Assembly (NCBI RefSeq): GCF_047556435.1
Contig: NZ_CP180210.1
Location: 4,030,001-4,094,000 of the forward strand
DNA: 64,000 bases
Origin: Alteromonas sp047556435
GTDB taxonomy: Bacteria > Pseudomonadota > Gammaproteobacteria > Enterobacterales > Alteromonadaceae
Reading direction: 5' to 3'
In this document: positions 27,376-36,008 of the stretch, piece by piece
Position numbering within the stretch: position 1 is the stretch's first letter
How the letters are laid out: each line of letters starts with the position of its first letter
Notes under the pieces: model-generated
Databases searched by the model: none
What the model saw: the letters and a program-made list of their open reading frames with translations, nothing else
What the model was told of the DNA's origin: nothing
Program-made: the position numbers and the translations under genes

Positions 27376-27820
27376 TACACCGCCTTATCATGAAGCCTCA
27401 CAGGCACTGATGAATGCGGGTTTTCATAAATTACTGGGATATAAGCAAGGCCGCTGGGCTGCGGGAGAAACCGAAGTCTTTCTGGATATCGAACCGCACC
27501 ACCTAAATCTTGGTGGCGTGGTGCACGGCGGCGTGCTCAGCACGTTGCTGGATATAGTCTGTGCCCAGTCGGGAACCTACTGCACTGTACGCGGTAATGT
27601 CAGAAAAGCCATTACTCTGTCGCTGACCACATCTTTTACCGGTCAGTGCCAGCAGGGAACGCTTCGCGCCGTGGGCAAAGTCCGGGCAAAAGGCACCCGG
27701 GTTTACCATGCAAGCGGCGAAGTCTTCGACGATAAAGGTAACCTGTTAGCTATAGGCGAAGGCACATTCCGGCTGCGCTCGGGTAGCGAGCATGACGCAG
27801 GCGTGCCACTGGTATTGTGA
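27365..27820 (+). CDS. PaaI-family hotdog-fold thioesterase
   Basis: 151 residues from the ATG at 27365, overlapping the aldehyde dehydrogenase end by 11 nt. Central helix motif HLNLGGVVHGGVLSTLLDIV, with the HGG turn and acidic residue typical of PaaI/YbgC-like hotdog thioesterases, and a C-terminal GEGTFRL strand. Probably hydrolyses an aryl- or acyl-CoA, to release CoA when the pathway stalls. Third gene of the feruloyl-CoA operon. Confidence 0.8.
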   Translation: MHHDTPPYHEASQALMNAGFHKLLGYKQGRWAAGETEVFLDIEPHHLNLGGVVHGGVLSTLLDIVCAQSGTYCTVRGNVRKAITLSLTTSFTGQCQQGTLRAVGKVRAKGTRVYHASGEVFDDKGNLLAIGEGTFRLRSGSEHDAGVPLVL

Positions 27821-28147
27821 CTCCCTGACAGCGGAGCGCCGAAACAACCAGATTACTGTTGGAAAGTCACTGTCACTAAGAACGGCAGCGCCTTTGCTTA
27901 CTTGCACCTTTGAGTATTTACGTATTTGTGTAATTGCAAGTGCGATACCGTAAGCCAGAGACATCACACTTATTGCACAATAAGGCGCGCCTTTTTTGAT
28001 TTTCATGTCGTGAAAGACAGTGTTATTTATCACAATGTCGGCGCTGGCACGGGTGCTGGCTGTCGATTAACTCTCATTCGTATCAGAATTAAGACCTTAA
28101 TATAAACCTTGCTGCGGAATATTCTTTCTTACGGGTATAAATTAATC

Positions 28148-28243
28148 AGTACATAAGCCAACTTCACCAGCTGGCTTACGTCTCCAAAAGTGTTTTCCAT
28201 GTTGTGGTTCTTCAACCTCCAGGGGCTTCGGCCCCTTTTTTTT
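28148..28243 (+). ncRNA. candidate small RNA with UUCG terminator
   Basis: About 96 nt. A -10-like TATAAA at 28136-28141 is followed by a hairpin with arms TAAGCCA/TGGCTTA (28154-28160, 28172-28178), a small GGTT-CTTC-AACC hairpin (28206-28217), then a terminator with a UUCG loop and eight Us. This is the shape of an Hfq-type sRNA. No -35 is evident, and the terminator could instead close the thioesterase operon 400 nt upstream. No known family recognised. Confidence 0.45.
28221..28243 (+). terminator. strong terminator with TTCG tetraloop
   Basis: AGGGGC-TTCG-GCCCCT followed by a run of Ts to 28243. Very stable hairpin, plus strand only. Confidence 0.9.
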
Positions 28244-28668
28244 AATTCGCTTGTCCGCACCCATGTGACTATTCCCCCTCTGAGATGACAGTTTTCGTAT
28301 CACATTACCGACAGATACCGACGTCATGCATAACCGTGTGTGCCTATCGAATGAACACGGGGTGCCGATGAATACGTTTATAGGACAGTGTCTGCAAGCG
28401 ATGCCTTTTCTCGTCCTTTTTTGCCCGTCAGAACGGGGAACCGACAATAAGATAATCCCAAATGCCGTGGCTCGGCCTGGCTTCTGCCAGCAGGTTTGCA
28501 TCAGCGCGACCGACAAAGAGCAGAAACAGACGATGACTTGGCACAGATGATGAAAGTAATGTTGGACGCCTGTCAGCAGTCAGCGCAGTGAATACAGAGT
28601 CAGTGAACATCGTTAGCGCCACTTGTTGTGCTGCGTTAACTGAGAACGACGTAAAGGAGCGCGTCTGA

Positions 28669-29514
28669 ATGATAAAAATACCCTTCATTACATCTATTTT
28701 TGCGGCAAAAAGAAGGCTACTCCCTTCAAAAGGCAACGCGTTTCCCCTAACGGTGCAACGCTCTGTGAGGTTATCTGCCAGTGTGCAACGAGTTACGCTG
28801 GGCGGAAAAGCGGTTCGGGGTCTGACCGGACTTGCACCAGGAAGCTACATAAAACTGCTCTTCGACAGTGACGGCGCACCAATTACTGGCAACGACGTAC
28901 TATCCCACAGGCCACAACTCAGAACCTACACGATCCGTCAATGTCAGCCACAGCAATGCCTGCTCGACATTGACATCGCGATCCATGAAAACAATGCAGG
29001 TCCCGGTGCACGATGGGCGCAGCAGGTAAAAATAGGGGAACAAATTCTTATTCGCGGACCTGGCTCAATAAAACCGCTACATCCTGCACACGACTGGCTG
29101 CTATTCGCTGGCGATCTAACATCGTTGCCAGCGATAGCCAGTCATCTTGAGAGCTTACCTGAAACCGCCAACGGCGATGCCTTTATCCAGATACCACACC
29201 AAGACGATATTATTAGCGTGAAACACCCTCCCGGCATCGCCGTGCACTGGCTGGTAGAAGGCGCTGATGACTTTGCTGAAAAGGTTAGTGAGGTTGCCTG
29301 GCGACCAGGACAGCCCTTCGTCTGGATTGCCTGCGAATTTAGCCTGATGCGACGTCTCCGGGCTTTCTTCAAGGTAGAAAAGGGCCTCCCGAATGACTTC
29401 CTGTATGTCAGCAGCTACTGGCGTCGCGGACGAAGCGAAGAGCAGCACAAAGCAGATAAGCGGCGTGATTTAGCTATTCTCAATGCAGTGAATACAAAGG
29501 TAAGTGTTGAATAA
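28669..29514 (+). CDS. siderophore-interacting protein (ViuB/YqjH-like ferric reductase)
   Basis: 281 residues; RBS AAAGGAG. The FAD-binding motif LRTYTIRQ is at about 83-90, the NAD(P)H-domain block DWLLFAGDLTSLPAIASHLE at about 144, and the family C-terminus YVSSYWRRGRSEEQHKADKR at about 245-264. Members release iron from imported siderophores by reducing Fe(III). Fits with the siderophore receptor at 11530, though they are not adjacent and no Fur box was seen here. Confidence 0.88.
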   Translation: MIKIPFITSIFAAKRRLLPSKGNAFPLTVQRSVRLSASVQRVTLGGKAVRGLTGLAPGSYIKLLFDSDGAPITGNDVLSHRPQLRTYTIRQCQPQQCLLDIDIAIHENNAGPGARWAQQVKIGEQILIRGPGSIKPLHPAHDWLLFAGDLTSLPAIASHLESLPETANGDAFIQIPHQDDIISVKHPPGIAVHWLVEGADDFAEKVSEVAWRPGQPFVWIACEFSLMRRLRAFFKVEKGLPNDFLYVSSYWRRGRSEEQHKADKRRDLAILNAVNTKVSVE

Positions 29515-29710
29515 GGCGTTCACGGCGAAAACAATGAGCAACCGGTACCTAACGCGACGTCTAAAGTGAAAAATGTGAAAAAACGACTGTAAATTGTGCA
29601 CGGATCGACAGAGAAAGTTTAACCAGCGATGTGATGCGAGCCAGGCTTGGTTCTTAAAATTAGCCATCAATTCAAATCGTTACCTGCCATCTTCTGCATG
29701 CATTTTTATC
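29515..29710. other. intergenic region upstream of csbD
   Basis: About 200 bases, no gene. It leads into the sigma-54 promoter at 29711 and may hold its activator site; no clear repeat seen. Confidence 0.3.
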
Positions 29711-29726
29711 TGGAACAGCGTTTGCT
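29711..29726 (+). promoter_or_regulatory. sigma-54 (-24/-12) promoter of csbD-like gene
   Basis: TGGAACAGCGTTTGCT: perfect TTGCT at -12, GG at -24 with correct 10-base spacing to GC, and TGG-AC in the -24 box. Predicted start near 29737. The GCATTTTTA sequence just upstream is also present before the BON promoter. Confidence 0.68.
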
Positions 29727-29778
29727 CCTGTTAATAGTGACGAGCATGTAATGCTCTTTGTTTTCTAAGGAGGAAATC

Positions 29779-29970
29779 ATGAATAACGACCGTATTGAAG
29801 GTAATTGGAAAGAAATGAAAGGCAAAGTTCAGCAGCAGTGGGGCAAACTGACTGACGATGACCTGGATGTAATCGATGGTCGTCGAGAGGAACTTGTTGG
29901 CAAAATTCAGAAAAATTACGGTAAAAGCCGTGATGAAGCAGAGCGCGAAGTAGACAGTTTCTTCAACTAA
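29779..29970 (+). CDS. CsbD-family stress protein
   Basis: 63 residues; start ATG at 29779 fixed by a perfect TAAGGAGG. The whole protein is the CsbD fold: NRIEGNWKEMKGKVQQQWGKL-like start (here NDRIEGNWKEMKGK), then TDDDLDVIDGRREEL and GKIQKNYGKSRDEAE. A small charged helical protein abundant in stress and stationary phase; the molecular role is unknown. It is preceded by a sigma-54 promoter and followed by its own terminator. Confidence 0.95.
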   Translation: MNNDRIEGNWKEMKGKVQQQWGKLTDDDLDVIDGRREELVGKIQKNYGKSRDEAEREVDSFFN

Positions 29971-29990
29971 GCACTGTCGCCTGTTCTGAC

Positions 29991-30021
29991 AAAAATAGCT
30001 GCCACTGGCAGCTATTTTTTT
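29991..30021 (+). terminator. terminator of csbD gene
   Basis: 13-bp arms AAAAATAGCTGCC / GGCAGCTATTTTT with loop ACT and continuing Ts. Confidence 0.92.
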
Positions 30022-30335
30022 GTCTGCCTTTCTTTGCCCTCAGCAATTTACCACTCGAGAGGCGTTTCAGCTTTGTAGCAACCGCAGAACCTGCGGTGAC
30101 GGATGTTCAAAGACGCGATGCAAAGAAATCATTAACCAGAAAACAAAAAAACGGTATTCCGGCAAAACCACATATTGCTACCCTTTCTGTTCATTGTGAG
30201 GACAGGCGCGGCCACGCAAATCAAAAAGCGTCGCAATGCCGTATACCCTGTGTGCCTAAAGACAGCGTGCAAGCATCTCGCTTGTCGCATTATTCACGTC
30301 TCCACGAACTCATAAAAAATATTGCAGGAGTAAGC
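30022..30335. other. intergenic region upstream of aldo/keto reductase
   Basis: About 314 bases. The reductase frame is open back to 30096, but that part is rich in Lys, Arg and Cys and unlike the family, so it is taken as non-coding. No other feature seen. Confidence 0.35.
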
Positions 30336-31331
30336 ATGTCAGACAAAACAATACCCACACGGTCACTGGGCGGAACAACTCTTAAACTCAGTGAAGTTGG
30401 TCTGGGTTGTTGGCAATTGGGTGGCGATTTTGGTCCTATTGATGAGGCTACCGCAACGGCCATTATTAAGCAGGCCGTCGATGATGGCATCACCTTTTTT
30501 GATACTGCCGATGTCTACGGCGATGGCCAGAGTGAACGCTATTTGGGGGAAACGCTTTCCACCCTTGCACCCGACGCGGTTATCGCCACAAAATATGGCA
30601 GAGGTGAAGGGACTTACCCGGATGGTTACAGCCTGAATGACTTACGGGATGCTGTGAAACGAGCACAGGACAGGCTTCAGCGCGACACGCTGGATCTGCT
30701 GCAGCTGCACTGTATTCCACATGAGGTGTTGCAACAGTCTCATATTTTCGACTGGCTGCGTGAAATCCAGCAGGAAGGCCACATCAGGCATTTTGGCGCC
30801 AGCGTAGAAACACTGGAAGAAGCGCATACCTGTATGCAGCATGATGATCTTGCCTCTCTTCAGATCATTTTCAATCTTATGCGCCAGCGGCCGGTTACGG
30901 ACTTGTTCGATGAGGCGGTTGCCAAACAGGTGGGTATTATCGTGCGGTTGCCACTAGCCAGCGGCATGCTGACAGGTAAGTTCTCCAAACAGACGCAGTT
31001 TGACAAGCGCGATCACCGAAACTTCAATAAAGACGGAGACGCCTTCAGCGTCGGTGAAACCTTCAGCGGAATAAAATTTGAGAAAGGCCTGGAACTGGTG
31101 GATAAACTCACAACGTACAAGCCAGAATCGCTGTCGATGACAGAGTTTGCGATGCGCTGGATCCTGGATCACGAGGCCGTCACTGCAATCATCCCCGGTG
31201 CCAGTTCACCGAAACAGGTGACGCAGAATGCCAGTACCGCATCTTTAGCGCCTCTGCCAGATGCGCTTCATGACAAGCTTTATGCTTTCTATTTGCAGGA
31301 GATTGAGCCTGCTATCCGCTGCCAGATTTAA
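30336..31331 (+). CDS. aldo/keto reductase
   Basis: 331 residues from the ATG at 30336 (RBS GCAGGAG). TIM-barrel AKR with the catalytic tetrad visible: Asp and Tyr in FFDTADVYGDG, Lys in VIATKYGRG and His in LLQLHCIP. The C-terminal cofactor block AIIPGASSPKQVTQN is present. It belongs to the AKR11/YdhF-like bacterial group that reduces aldehydes or sugars with NAD(P)H. Substrate not predictable. Single gene between two terminators. Confidence 0.88.
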   Translation: MSDKTIPTRSLGGTTLKLSEVGLGCWQLGGDFGPIDEATATAIIKQAVDDGITFFDTADVYGDGQSERYLGETLSTLAPDAVIATKYGRGEGTYPDGYSLNDLRDAVKRAQDRLQRDTLDLLQLHCIPHEVLQQSHIFDWLREIQQEGHIRHFGASVETLEEAHTCMQHDDLASLQIIFNLMRQRPVTDLFDEAVAKQVGIIVRLPLASGMLTGKFSKQTQFDKRDHRNFNKDGDAFSVGETFSGIKFEKGLELVDKLTTYKPESLSMTEFAMRWILDHEAVTAIIPGASSPKQVTQNASTASLAPLPDALHDKLYAFYLQEIEPAIRCQI

Positions 31332-31371
31332 AACGTCATCTCTCGTCAGTTTCTCTGACGAAGGCGTACCC

Positions 31372-31409
31372 ACAATCGGCGCCGTACAGCGCGCCGATTG
31401 TTATTTTTC
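31372..31409 (+). terminator. terminator of aldo/keto reductase gene
   Basis: Perfect 11-bp arms ACAATCGGCGC / GCGCCGATTGT, then TATTTTTCTTT. Confidence 0.85.
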
Positions 31410-31512
31410 TTTGTTGTCTGTTTAAAATCAGCAATAGCAATACTCAATAGCGTAATTTTATTGGTATGCGGGATTGATAACCTCTGGTTAACATTTTTAC
31501 CGGAGAAATTAC

Positions 31513-33993
31513 GTGTTTAAATCATTAACTGCTGCAGCAATTAGCGGCATTCTTGTATCAACATCGTTAACGCCTGCAATGGCCGCTTCCCCAAAACTCA
31601 ATGACAAGGAATACTTCTCACAGCCTTCTCTGGACATTGTTGTATTCAGCAACTGGTACAACGGTATGTTCGGCGACTCAAAGATCAGTGGCGTCGAACT
31701 TATTCATTTTGGCGAACGCAGCGCCACTAACGGCGATGTCAGACTGAGCGCCACACCAGAACAGTGGGATCCCATTCCCACCTTTGTAGAGCGCACGGTC
31801 GATAAGGACACCGGCGTCATTCGAGCCACACTGGCATATCCTGAGTATGACTTCGAGTACACTATTGCCGCAAAACCAATAGAAAACGGCGTTGAAATCT
31901 CCCTCTCCACAGATAAACCTTTGCCTGAAGCTCTTATCGGGAAAGCCGGATTCAATATGGAGTTTTTGCCAGCCACGTACCAGGAAACCACGTTTCTTGC
32001 CGATGGTAAGCCCGGCATTTTCCCGCTTTATCCAACAGGGGTAAAAGAGATTATCGGCGAGTTTGAGCCAGAACCTCTGGCGCAAGGCAAGCAATTGGTG
32101 CTGGCACCTGAGGATAGCCAGAAACGCGTTTCTATTACGTCTGCCACTGGCGAGCTGGCACTCTATGACGGCCGCGCTAAAGCGCAAAACGGCTGGTATG
32201 TGGTCCGGGGCATGCTGCCACAAGGTCAGAAAGGCGAAATCTTAAGCTGGCGACTAACGGCCAGCACCGATGACAACTGGCAACGCGCACCGGTAATAGC
32301 GCATTCTCAGGTGGGCTACCTGCCAGGACAAACCAAACGCGCGGTAATTGAGCTGGATAAAAACGCTGCTATCGACAGTAAAATCGAATTGCTCAAAGTG
32401 GCCACTGACGGCACCCTGCAAGTGGTAAAATCGGCGGTGCCGGAAAAGCAAAATGATTACACACGCTATCAATACGCCAGTTTTGATTTCACAGATATTA
32501 CCGCAGAAGGGCTTTATCAGTTGCGCTTCGGACAAACCACCACCGCCGCGTTCCCAATTGCACCTGATGTACTTGATGGTGCCTGGTACCCGACACTGGA
32601 CCATTTTTTCCCCGTACAAATGGATCATATGCTGATTAACGAGGCCTATCGTGTCTGGCATGGTGCCTCCCATCTGGACGATGCCCTGCAGGCTCCTGTA
32701 AATCACGAGCACTTTGATTTATATGCGCAGGGGCCCACTACAGACACCCAGTACCAACCCGGTGAACATATTCCGGGACTGAATGTAGGCGGCTGGTATG
32801 ATGCCGGCGATTATGACATTCGCACGCAAACACAATACCGTACGGTACGCACGCTGGTTCAGGTATGGGAAGAGTTCGGTCTGGAGCGTGACACAACCCT
32901 TGTCGATTATGAGAAAAAGTATGTCGACATCCATGTACCCGATACGAAACCGGATTTGTTGCAACAAATTGAGCACGGCACACTGGCACTGTTAGCGCAA
33001 TATCGTGCCGTAGGACACGCTATTCCGGGCATTATTGTGCCTGACCTGAGTCAGTACACTCACTTGGGTGACGGCCTGACGATGACCGACAACCTGATAT
33101 ACAACCCGGACATGGCTGAAACCGAATCGGACGGAATCTACAGCGGTGTTTTTGATGACCGCTGGGCTTTTACCAGTAAGTCTACGCCACTTAATTATGG
33201 CTCGATGGCGGCGTTAGCTGCGGCCAGTCGGGCGCTGGCAGATTATAACCCTACACTTGCTAAAGAATGCATTGATACCGCCATCGCAGCTTGGGATGAG
33301 GAAGCCAACCAGACGCCGAACATGTTCCAGGTTGGGAATACCACCGGCGGCGGCTTACAGGAAGAGAAGCTCAAAGCCGCCACGGAGCTTCTGATTAGCA
33401 CCGGTGACGACAAATACAGAAAAGCCCTGCAATCGCTGCTGCCTTATATTAGCGAATCGTTCGGACGCAGTGCTGTTTTAGCGATCCGCGCACTGCCACA
33501 TATGGACAACGCCTACCAGCAGGCTATTCGCAAAGCCGCTGAGCGCTATCAGCCGCAGTTGCAGGAAGCCACCAGCAAAAACCCCTTCGGCGTGGTTATT
33601 ACCGAATACGGCTGGGCCGGCAATGGCACCATTCTGGAAATGGCGATGACGCAGTATTACCTGCACACCGCTTACCCGGACTTATACAGCGACGCGCTGC
33701 TTTATCGCTCGCTGGATTATCTCTACGGCACTCATCCTGACTCCGACATTTCTTTTGTATCGAACGTCGGTACGGTTTCCAAGAAGGTCGCCTATGGAAT
33801 GAACCGCGCAGATTATTCATTTATCAGCGGTGCTATCGTCCCGGGCGTACTCATTCTGAAACCGGATCTGCCAGAGAATATGGAAAACTGGCCATTTATG
33901 TGGGGGCAAAATGAGTATGTGATTAATCTCGGCGGAGCATACATCTTCACCGTCAATGCGGCGCTGAAACTTGCCGGCCGACTGGAAAAGTGA
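31513..33993 (+). CDS. family 9 glycoside hydrolase (endoglucanase/glycosidase), secreted
   Basis: 826 residues from GTG at 31513 (CGGAGA 6 nt upstream). Signal peptide about 1-25 (LTPAMAA). Residues about 26-255 form an extra beta-rich domain I do not recognise. About 260-355 is a CelD_N Ig-like domain (VGYLPGQTKRAVIELD). About 365-820 is the GH9 (alpha/alpha)6 barrel with the paired aspartates in GGWYDAGDY (about 425-433) and C-terminal motifs NRADYSFISGA and INLGGAYIFTVNAAL. GH9 enzymes cut beta-1,4-glucans and related glycans. The large N-terminal domain makes it longer than a plain GH9, and the substrate might not be cellulose. No carbohydrate-binding module seen. Confidence 0.88.
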   Translation: MFKSLTAAAISGILVSTSLTPAMAASPKLNDKEYFSQPSLDIVVFSNWYNGMFGDSKISGVELIHFGERSATNGDVRLSATPEQWDPIPTFVERTVDKDTGVIRATLAYPEYDFEYTIAAKPIENGVEISLSTDKPLPEALIGKAGFNMEFLPATYQETTFLADGKPGIFPLYPTGVKEIIGEFEPEPLAQGKQLVLAPEDSQKRVSITSATGELALYDGRAKAQNGWYVVRGMLPQGQKGEILSWRLTASTDDNWQRAPVIAHSQVGYLPGQTKRAVIELDKNAAIDSKIELLKVATDGTLQVVKSAVPEKQNDYTRYQYASFDFTDITAEGLYQLRFGQTTTAAFPIAPDVLDGAWYPTLDHFFPVQMDHMLINEAYRVWHGASHLDDALQAPVNHEHFDLYAQGPTTDTQYQPGEHIPGLNVGGWYDAGDYDIRTQTQYRTVRTLVQVWEEFGLERDTTLVDYEKKYVDIHVPDTKPDLLQQIEHGTLALLAQYRAVGHAIPGIIVPDLSQYTHLGDGLTMTDNLIYNPDMAETESDGIYSGVFDDRWAFTSKSTPLNYGSMAALAAASRALADYNPTLAKECIDTAIAAWDEEANQTPNMFQVGNTTGGGLQEEKLKAATELLISTGDDKYRKALQSLLPYISESFGRSAVLAIRALPHMDNAYQQAIRKAAERYQPQLQEATSKNPFGVVITEYGWAGNGTILEMAMTQYYLHTAYPDLYSDALLYRSLDYLYGTHPDSDISFVSNVGTVSKKVAYGMNRADYSFISGAIVPGVLILKPDLPENMENWPFMWGQNEYVINLGGAYIFTVNAALKLAGRLEK

Positions 33994-34424
33994 GGCGTTA
34001 AGCTTCTACCGTCATGCACTCTGTACCGGGGTCAACCCGGTGCAGGGTTCGTTTTCAATGCAAAGCATCGGGGGAGAGAAAGCAGACTGCGAGCAATCCT
34101 GAGAGCTGCCCGATGACAGTGAGCGCCTGATGCGCCAACAAGCCAACGATAACCTTAACTGCCAACTCTCACACCTAACGCACCTTATAGGCTATGACGC
34201 AACAGCAACGAGTGCGGGAAAGGGTGATATATCCTCTAACGCGACAGCTTCGGGAACGGGAGTAAACAGTATTGATTAGGGTAAATAAGGCAATACCACC
34301 TAATCGAATGCAATTTGAGGCCACTCATCTGACGATTATCAGGTAATCCCGCCGGTCAGTCTTATCCATACCGAATTACCTCTGGAGCCGCGTTGAATAG
34401 CAGTCCGTAGTATCGCAACCGGCG
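33994..34424. other. intergenic region between GH9 and gluconate permease
   Basis: 431 bases between convergent genes. A short hairpin ACCGGG...CCCGGT (about 34025-34040) follows the GH9 stop but lacks a T-run. No credible gene or repeat. Confidence 0.35.
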
Positions 34425-35798
34425 TTAGAAAATGACACTCAGTACGGTGGCAATAGCAAACGCGATACTGCCTAACAGGGTTTCCATTACCGTCCAGGTT
34501 TTCAGGGTCGTCTTTTCGTCCATTTCAAGCAACCGCGACACTAACCAAAACCCGGAATCATTGAAGTGCGACAGTACGGTCGCGCCACCTGCAATCGCAA
34601 TCACGATAAAGCACAAATCGGCCTCAGACAGACCCGGCGTTACGCTGACGATAGGCGCCATTAACGCCGCCGTAGTAGTTAGCGCAACGGTTGCCGACCC
34701 TTGCGCTACCCGCAAACAGGTACTAATCACAAACGCCGCCACAATAACAGGCAACCCGGTGTCTGCCAGTAATCCGGCCAATGCTTCGCCGATTCCGCTG
34801 GCACGTAACACGCCGCCGAACATGCCGCCTGCACCGGTAACCAGTATCACACCACAGATTGGCCCTAAGGCATCACTGCACAAGGATTCGACTTTCTCTT
34901 TTCCCAGCCGGGGCGTAAACAAGAGCACACAAAGCAGCAACGTAATCAGCAGCGCTACCGGTGTTTTGCCCAGCATGCGCAGCGTGTCTACCCAGGGTTC
35001 ATTTTGCGAAATGACGCCGGCAACCTGCAAGGTGTTAAGGCCGGTATCCAGAAAAATCAGCAGTACCGGCGTAAGCAGTACCAGCAACACCGTTGTAAAA
35101 GAGGGCGGATTACCAGGTAACCTTTGTTCCTGACTGTGTGAAAACAACGCCGGAATGTCGACCTGAAATCGCTTACCGGCATAAATACCGTAAAGATATG
35201 CCCCTATATACCAGGTTGGAATAGCCACGAGCAGGCCAAGCAGAAGGAGCATCCCTATGTCGGCTCCAAGCAAGTCAGAAGCTGCCACCGGGCCCGGGTG
35301 CGGCGGCACAAACGCGTGCATAACTGCGAAAGCCCCGGCAGCAGGAAAGGCATAGGTAAGGGTCGAGCCGCCCAGGCGCGCAGCCACACTCATCAGAATG
35401 GGTATCATTACAATCAACCCGGCATCAAAAAAGATGGGAAAGCCAAACAATAGTGAGGCGATACCTAATGCCAAAGGGGCTTTGTCTTCACCAAACCGGC
35501 TTATTAGCGTATCCGCCAGTACCTGGGCCCCGCCGGTTACCTCAAGAAGCTTACCAATCATGCTCCCCAAACCTACCAGCAACGCAACTGCCGCCAGCGT
35601 ACCGCCAAACCCGCCAAGCATAACAGGGACCACCTCGTCGGTATGAATACCGGCGGCCAGCGCCGTCAGCACGCTTACCAGCGTCAGTGCAACAAAGGCG
35701 TGGATCCGAAACCGGATGATCAGCACGATCAGGCAGATAAGTGCGCCCAGCCCGGTGAGTAACAGCGGTGTCGCATCCGATGTTTGTGATATATCCAT
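34425..35798 (-). CDS. gntT: gluconate:H+ symporter (GntP family)
   Basis: 457 residues from the ATG at 35796-35798, with AAGGATGT before it; a longer frame lacks an RBS and would run over the operator. About 12-14 membrane helices. Typical family blocks: FGFPIFFDAGLIVMIPIL, HAFVPPHPGPVAASDLLGAD and NDSGFWLVSRLLEMDEKTTL. It imports D-gluconate with protons. Divergent from gluconokinase, with GntR in the same cluster; a GntR operator precedes the gene. Confidence 0.93.
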   Translation of the reverse strand: MDISQTSDATPLLLTGLGALICLIVLIIRFRIHAFVALTLVSVLTALAAGIHTDEVVPVMLGGFGGTLAAVALLVGLGSMIGKLLEVTGGAQVLADTLISRFGEDKAPLALGIASLLFGFPIFFDAGLIVMIPILMSVAARLGGSTLTYAFPAAGAFAVMHAFVPPHPGPVAASDLLGADIGMLLLLGLLVAIPTWYIGAYLYGIYAGKRFQVDIPALFSHSQEQRLPGNPPSFTTVLLVLLTPVLLIFLDTGLNTLQVAGVISQNEPWVDTLRMLGKTPVALLITLLLCVLLFTPRLGKEKVESLCSDALGPICGVILVTGAGGMFGGVLRASGIGEALAGLLADTGLPVIVAAFVISTCLRVAQGSATVALTTTAALMAPIVSVTPGLSEADLCFIVIAIAGGATVLSHFNDSGFWLVSRLLEMDEKTTLKTWTVMETLLGSIAFAIATVLSVIF

Positions 35799-35851
35799 CT
35801 GTACATCCTTTTTTCTGCTGCGAACCAGAGCTTGGTCATTCACAAAGCAAA

Positions 35852-35867
35852 AAGTTACCGGTAACAT
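35852..35867. promoter_or_regulatory. GntR operator between gntT and gntK
   Basis: AAGTTACCGGTAACAT, matching the GntR consensus ATGTTACCGGTAACAT at all but one base with the perfect core GTTACCGGTAAC (35854-35865). It lies between the divergent gntT and gntK genes and could control both. Confidence 0.85.
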
Positions 35868-36008
35868 AGTACCGATTACCAGGTAGACGTAAACCTCTTT
35901 TTCGAATTTTCTTTACCTGATGTTTACACCGGCAGGCCGCTTCATGGCATCGTTACGTCCTGACCGATAAGCGAACACCTGAGCCGATACCGAAAACGGG
36001 AGAGGACC

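Larger units (their letters stand above)
27821..28668. other. 848-base gap containing a candidate small RNA
   Basis: No credible protein gene; frames at 27746-28033 and 28142-28516 on the minus strand lack RBS and family features, and the second reads through a strong terminator hairpin. The plus strand has structured sequence ending in a terminator at 28221-28243. The last 100 bases should hold the promoter of the siderophore-interacting protein; no Fur box found. Confidence 0.45.

Noticed and set aside
28142..28516. 124-codon minus-strand frame
   Set aside because: Reads through the UUCG terminator hairpin; its N-terminal half has no RBS and a composition unlike a protein.
34432..35133. 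233-codon plus-strand frame
   Set aside because: Antisense to gntT; the gene on the other strand is clearly real.
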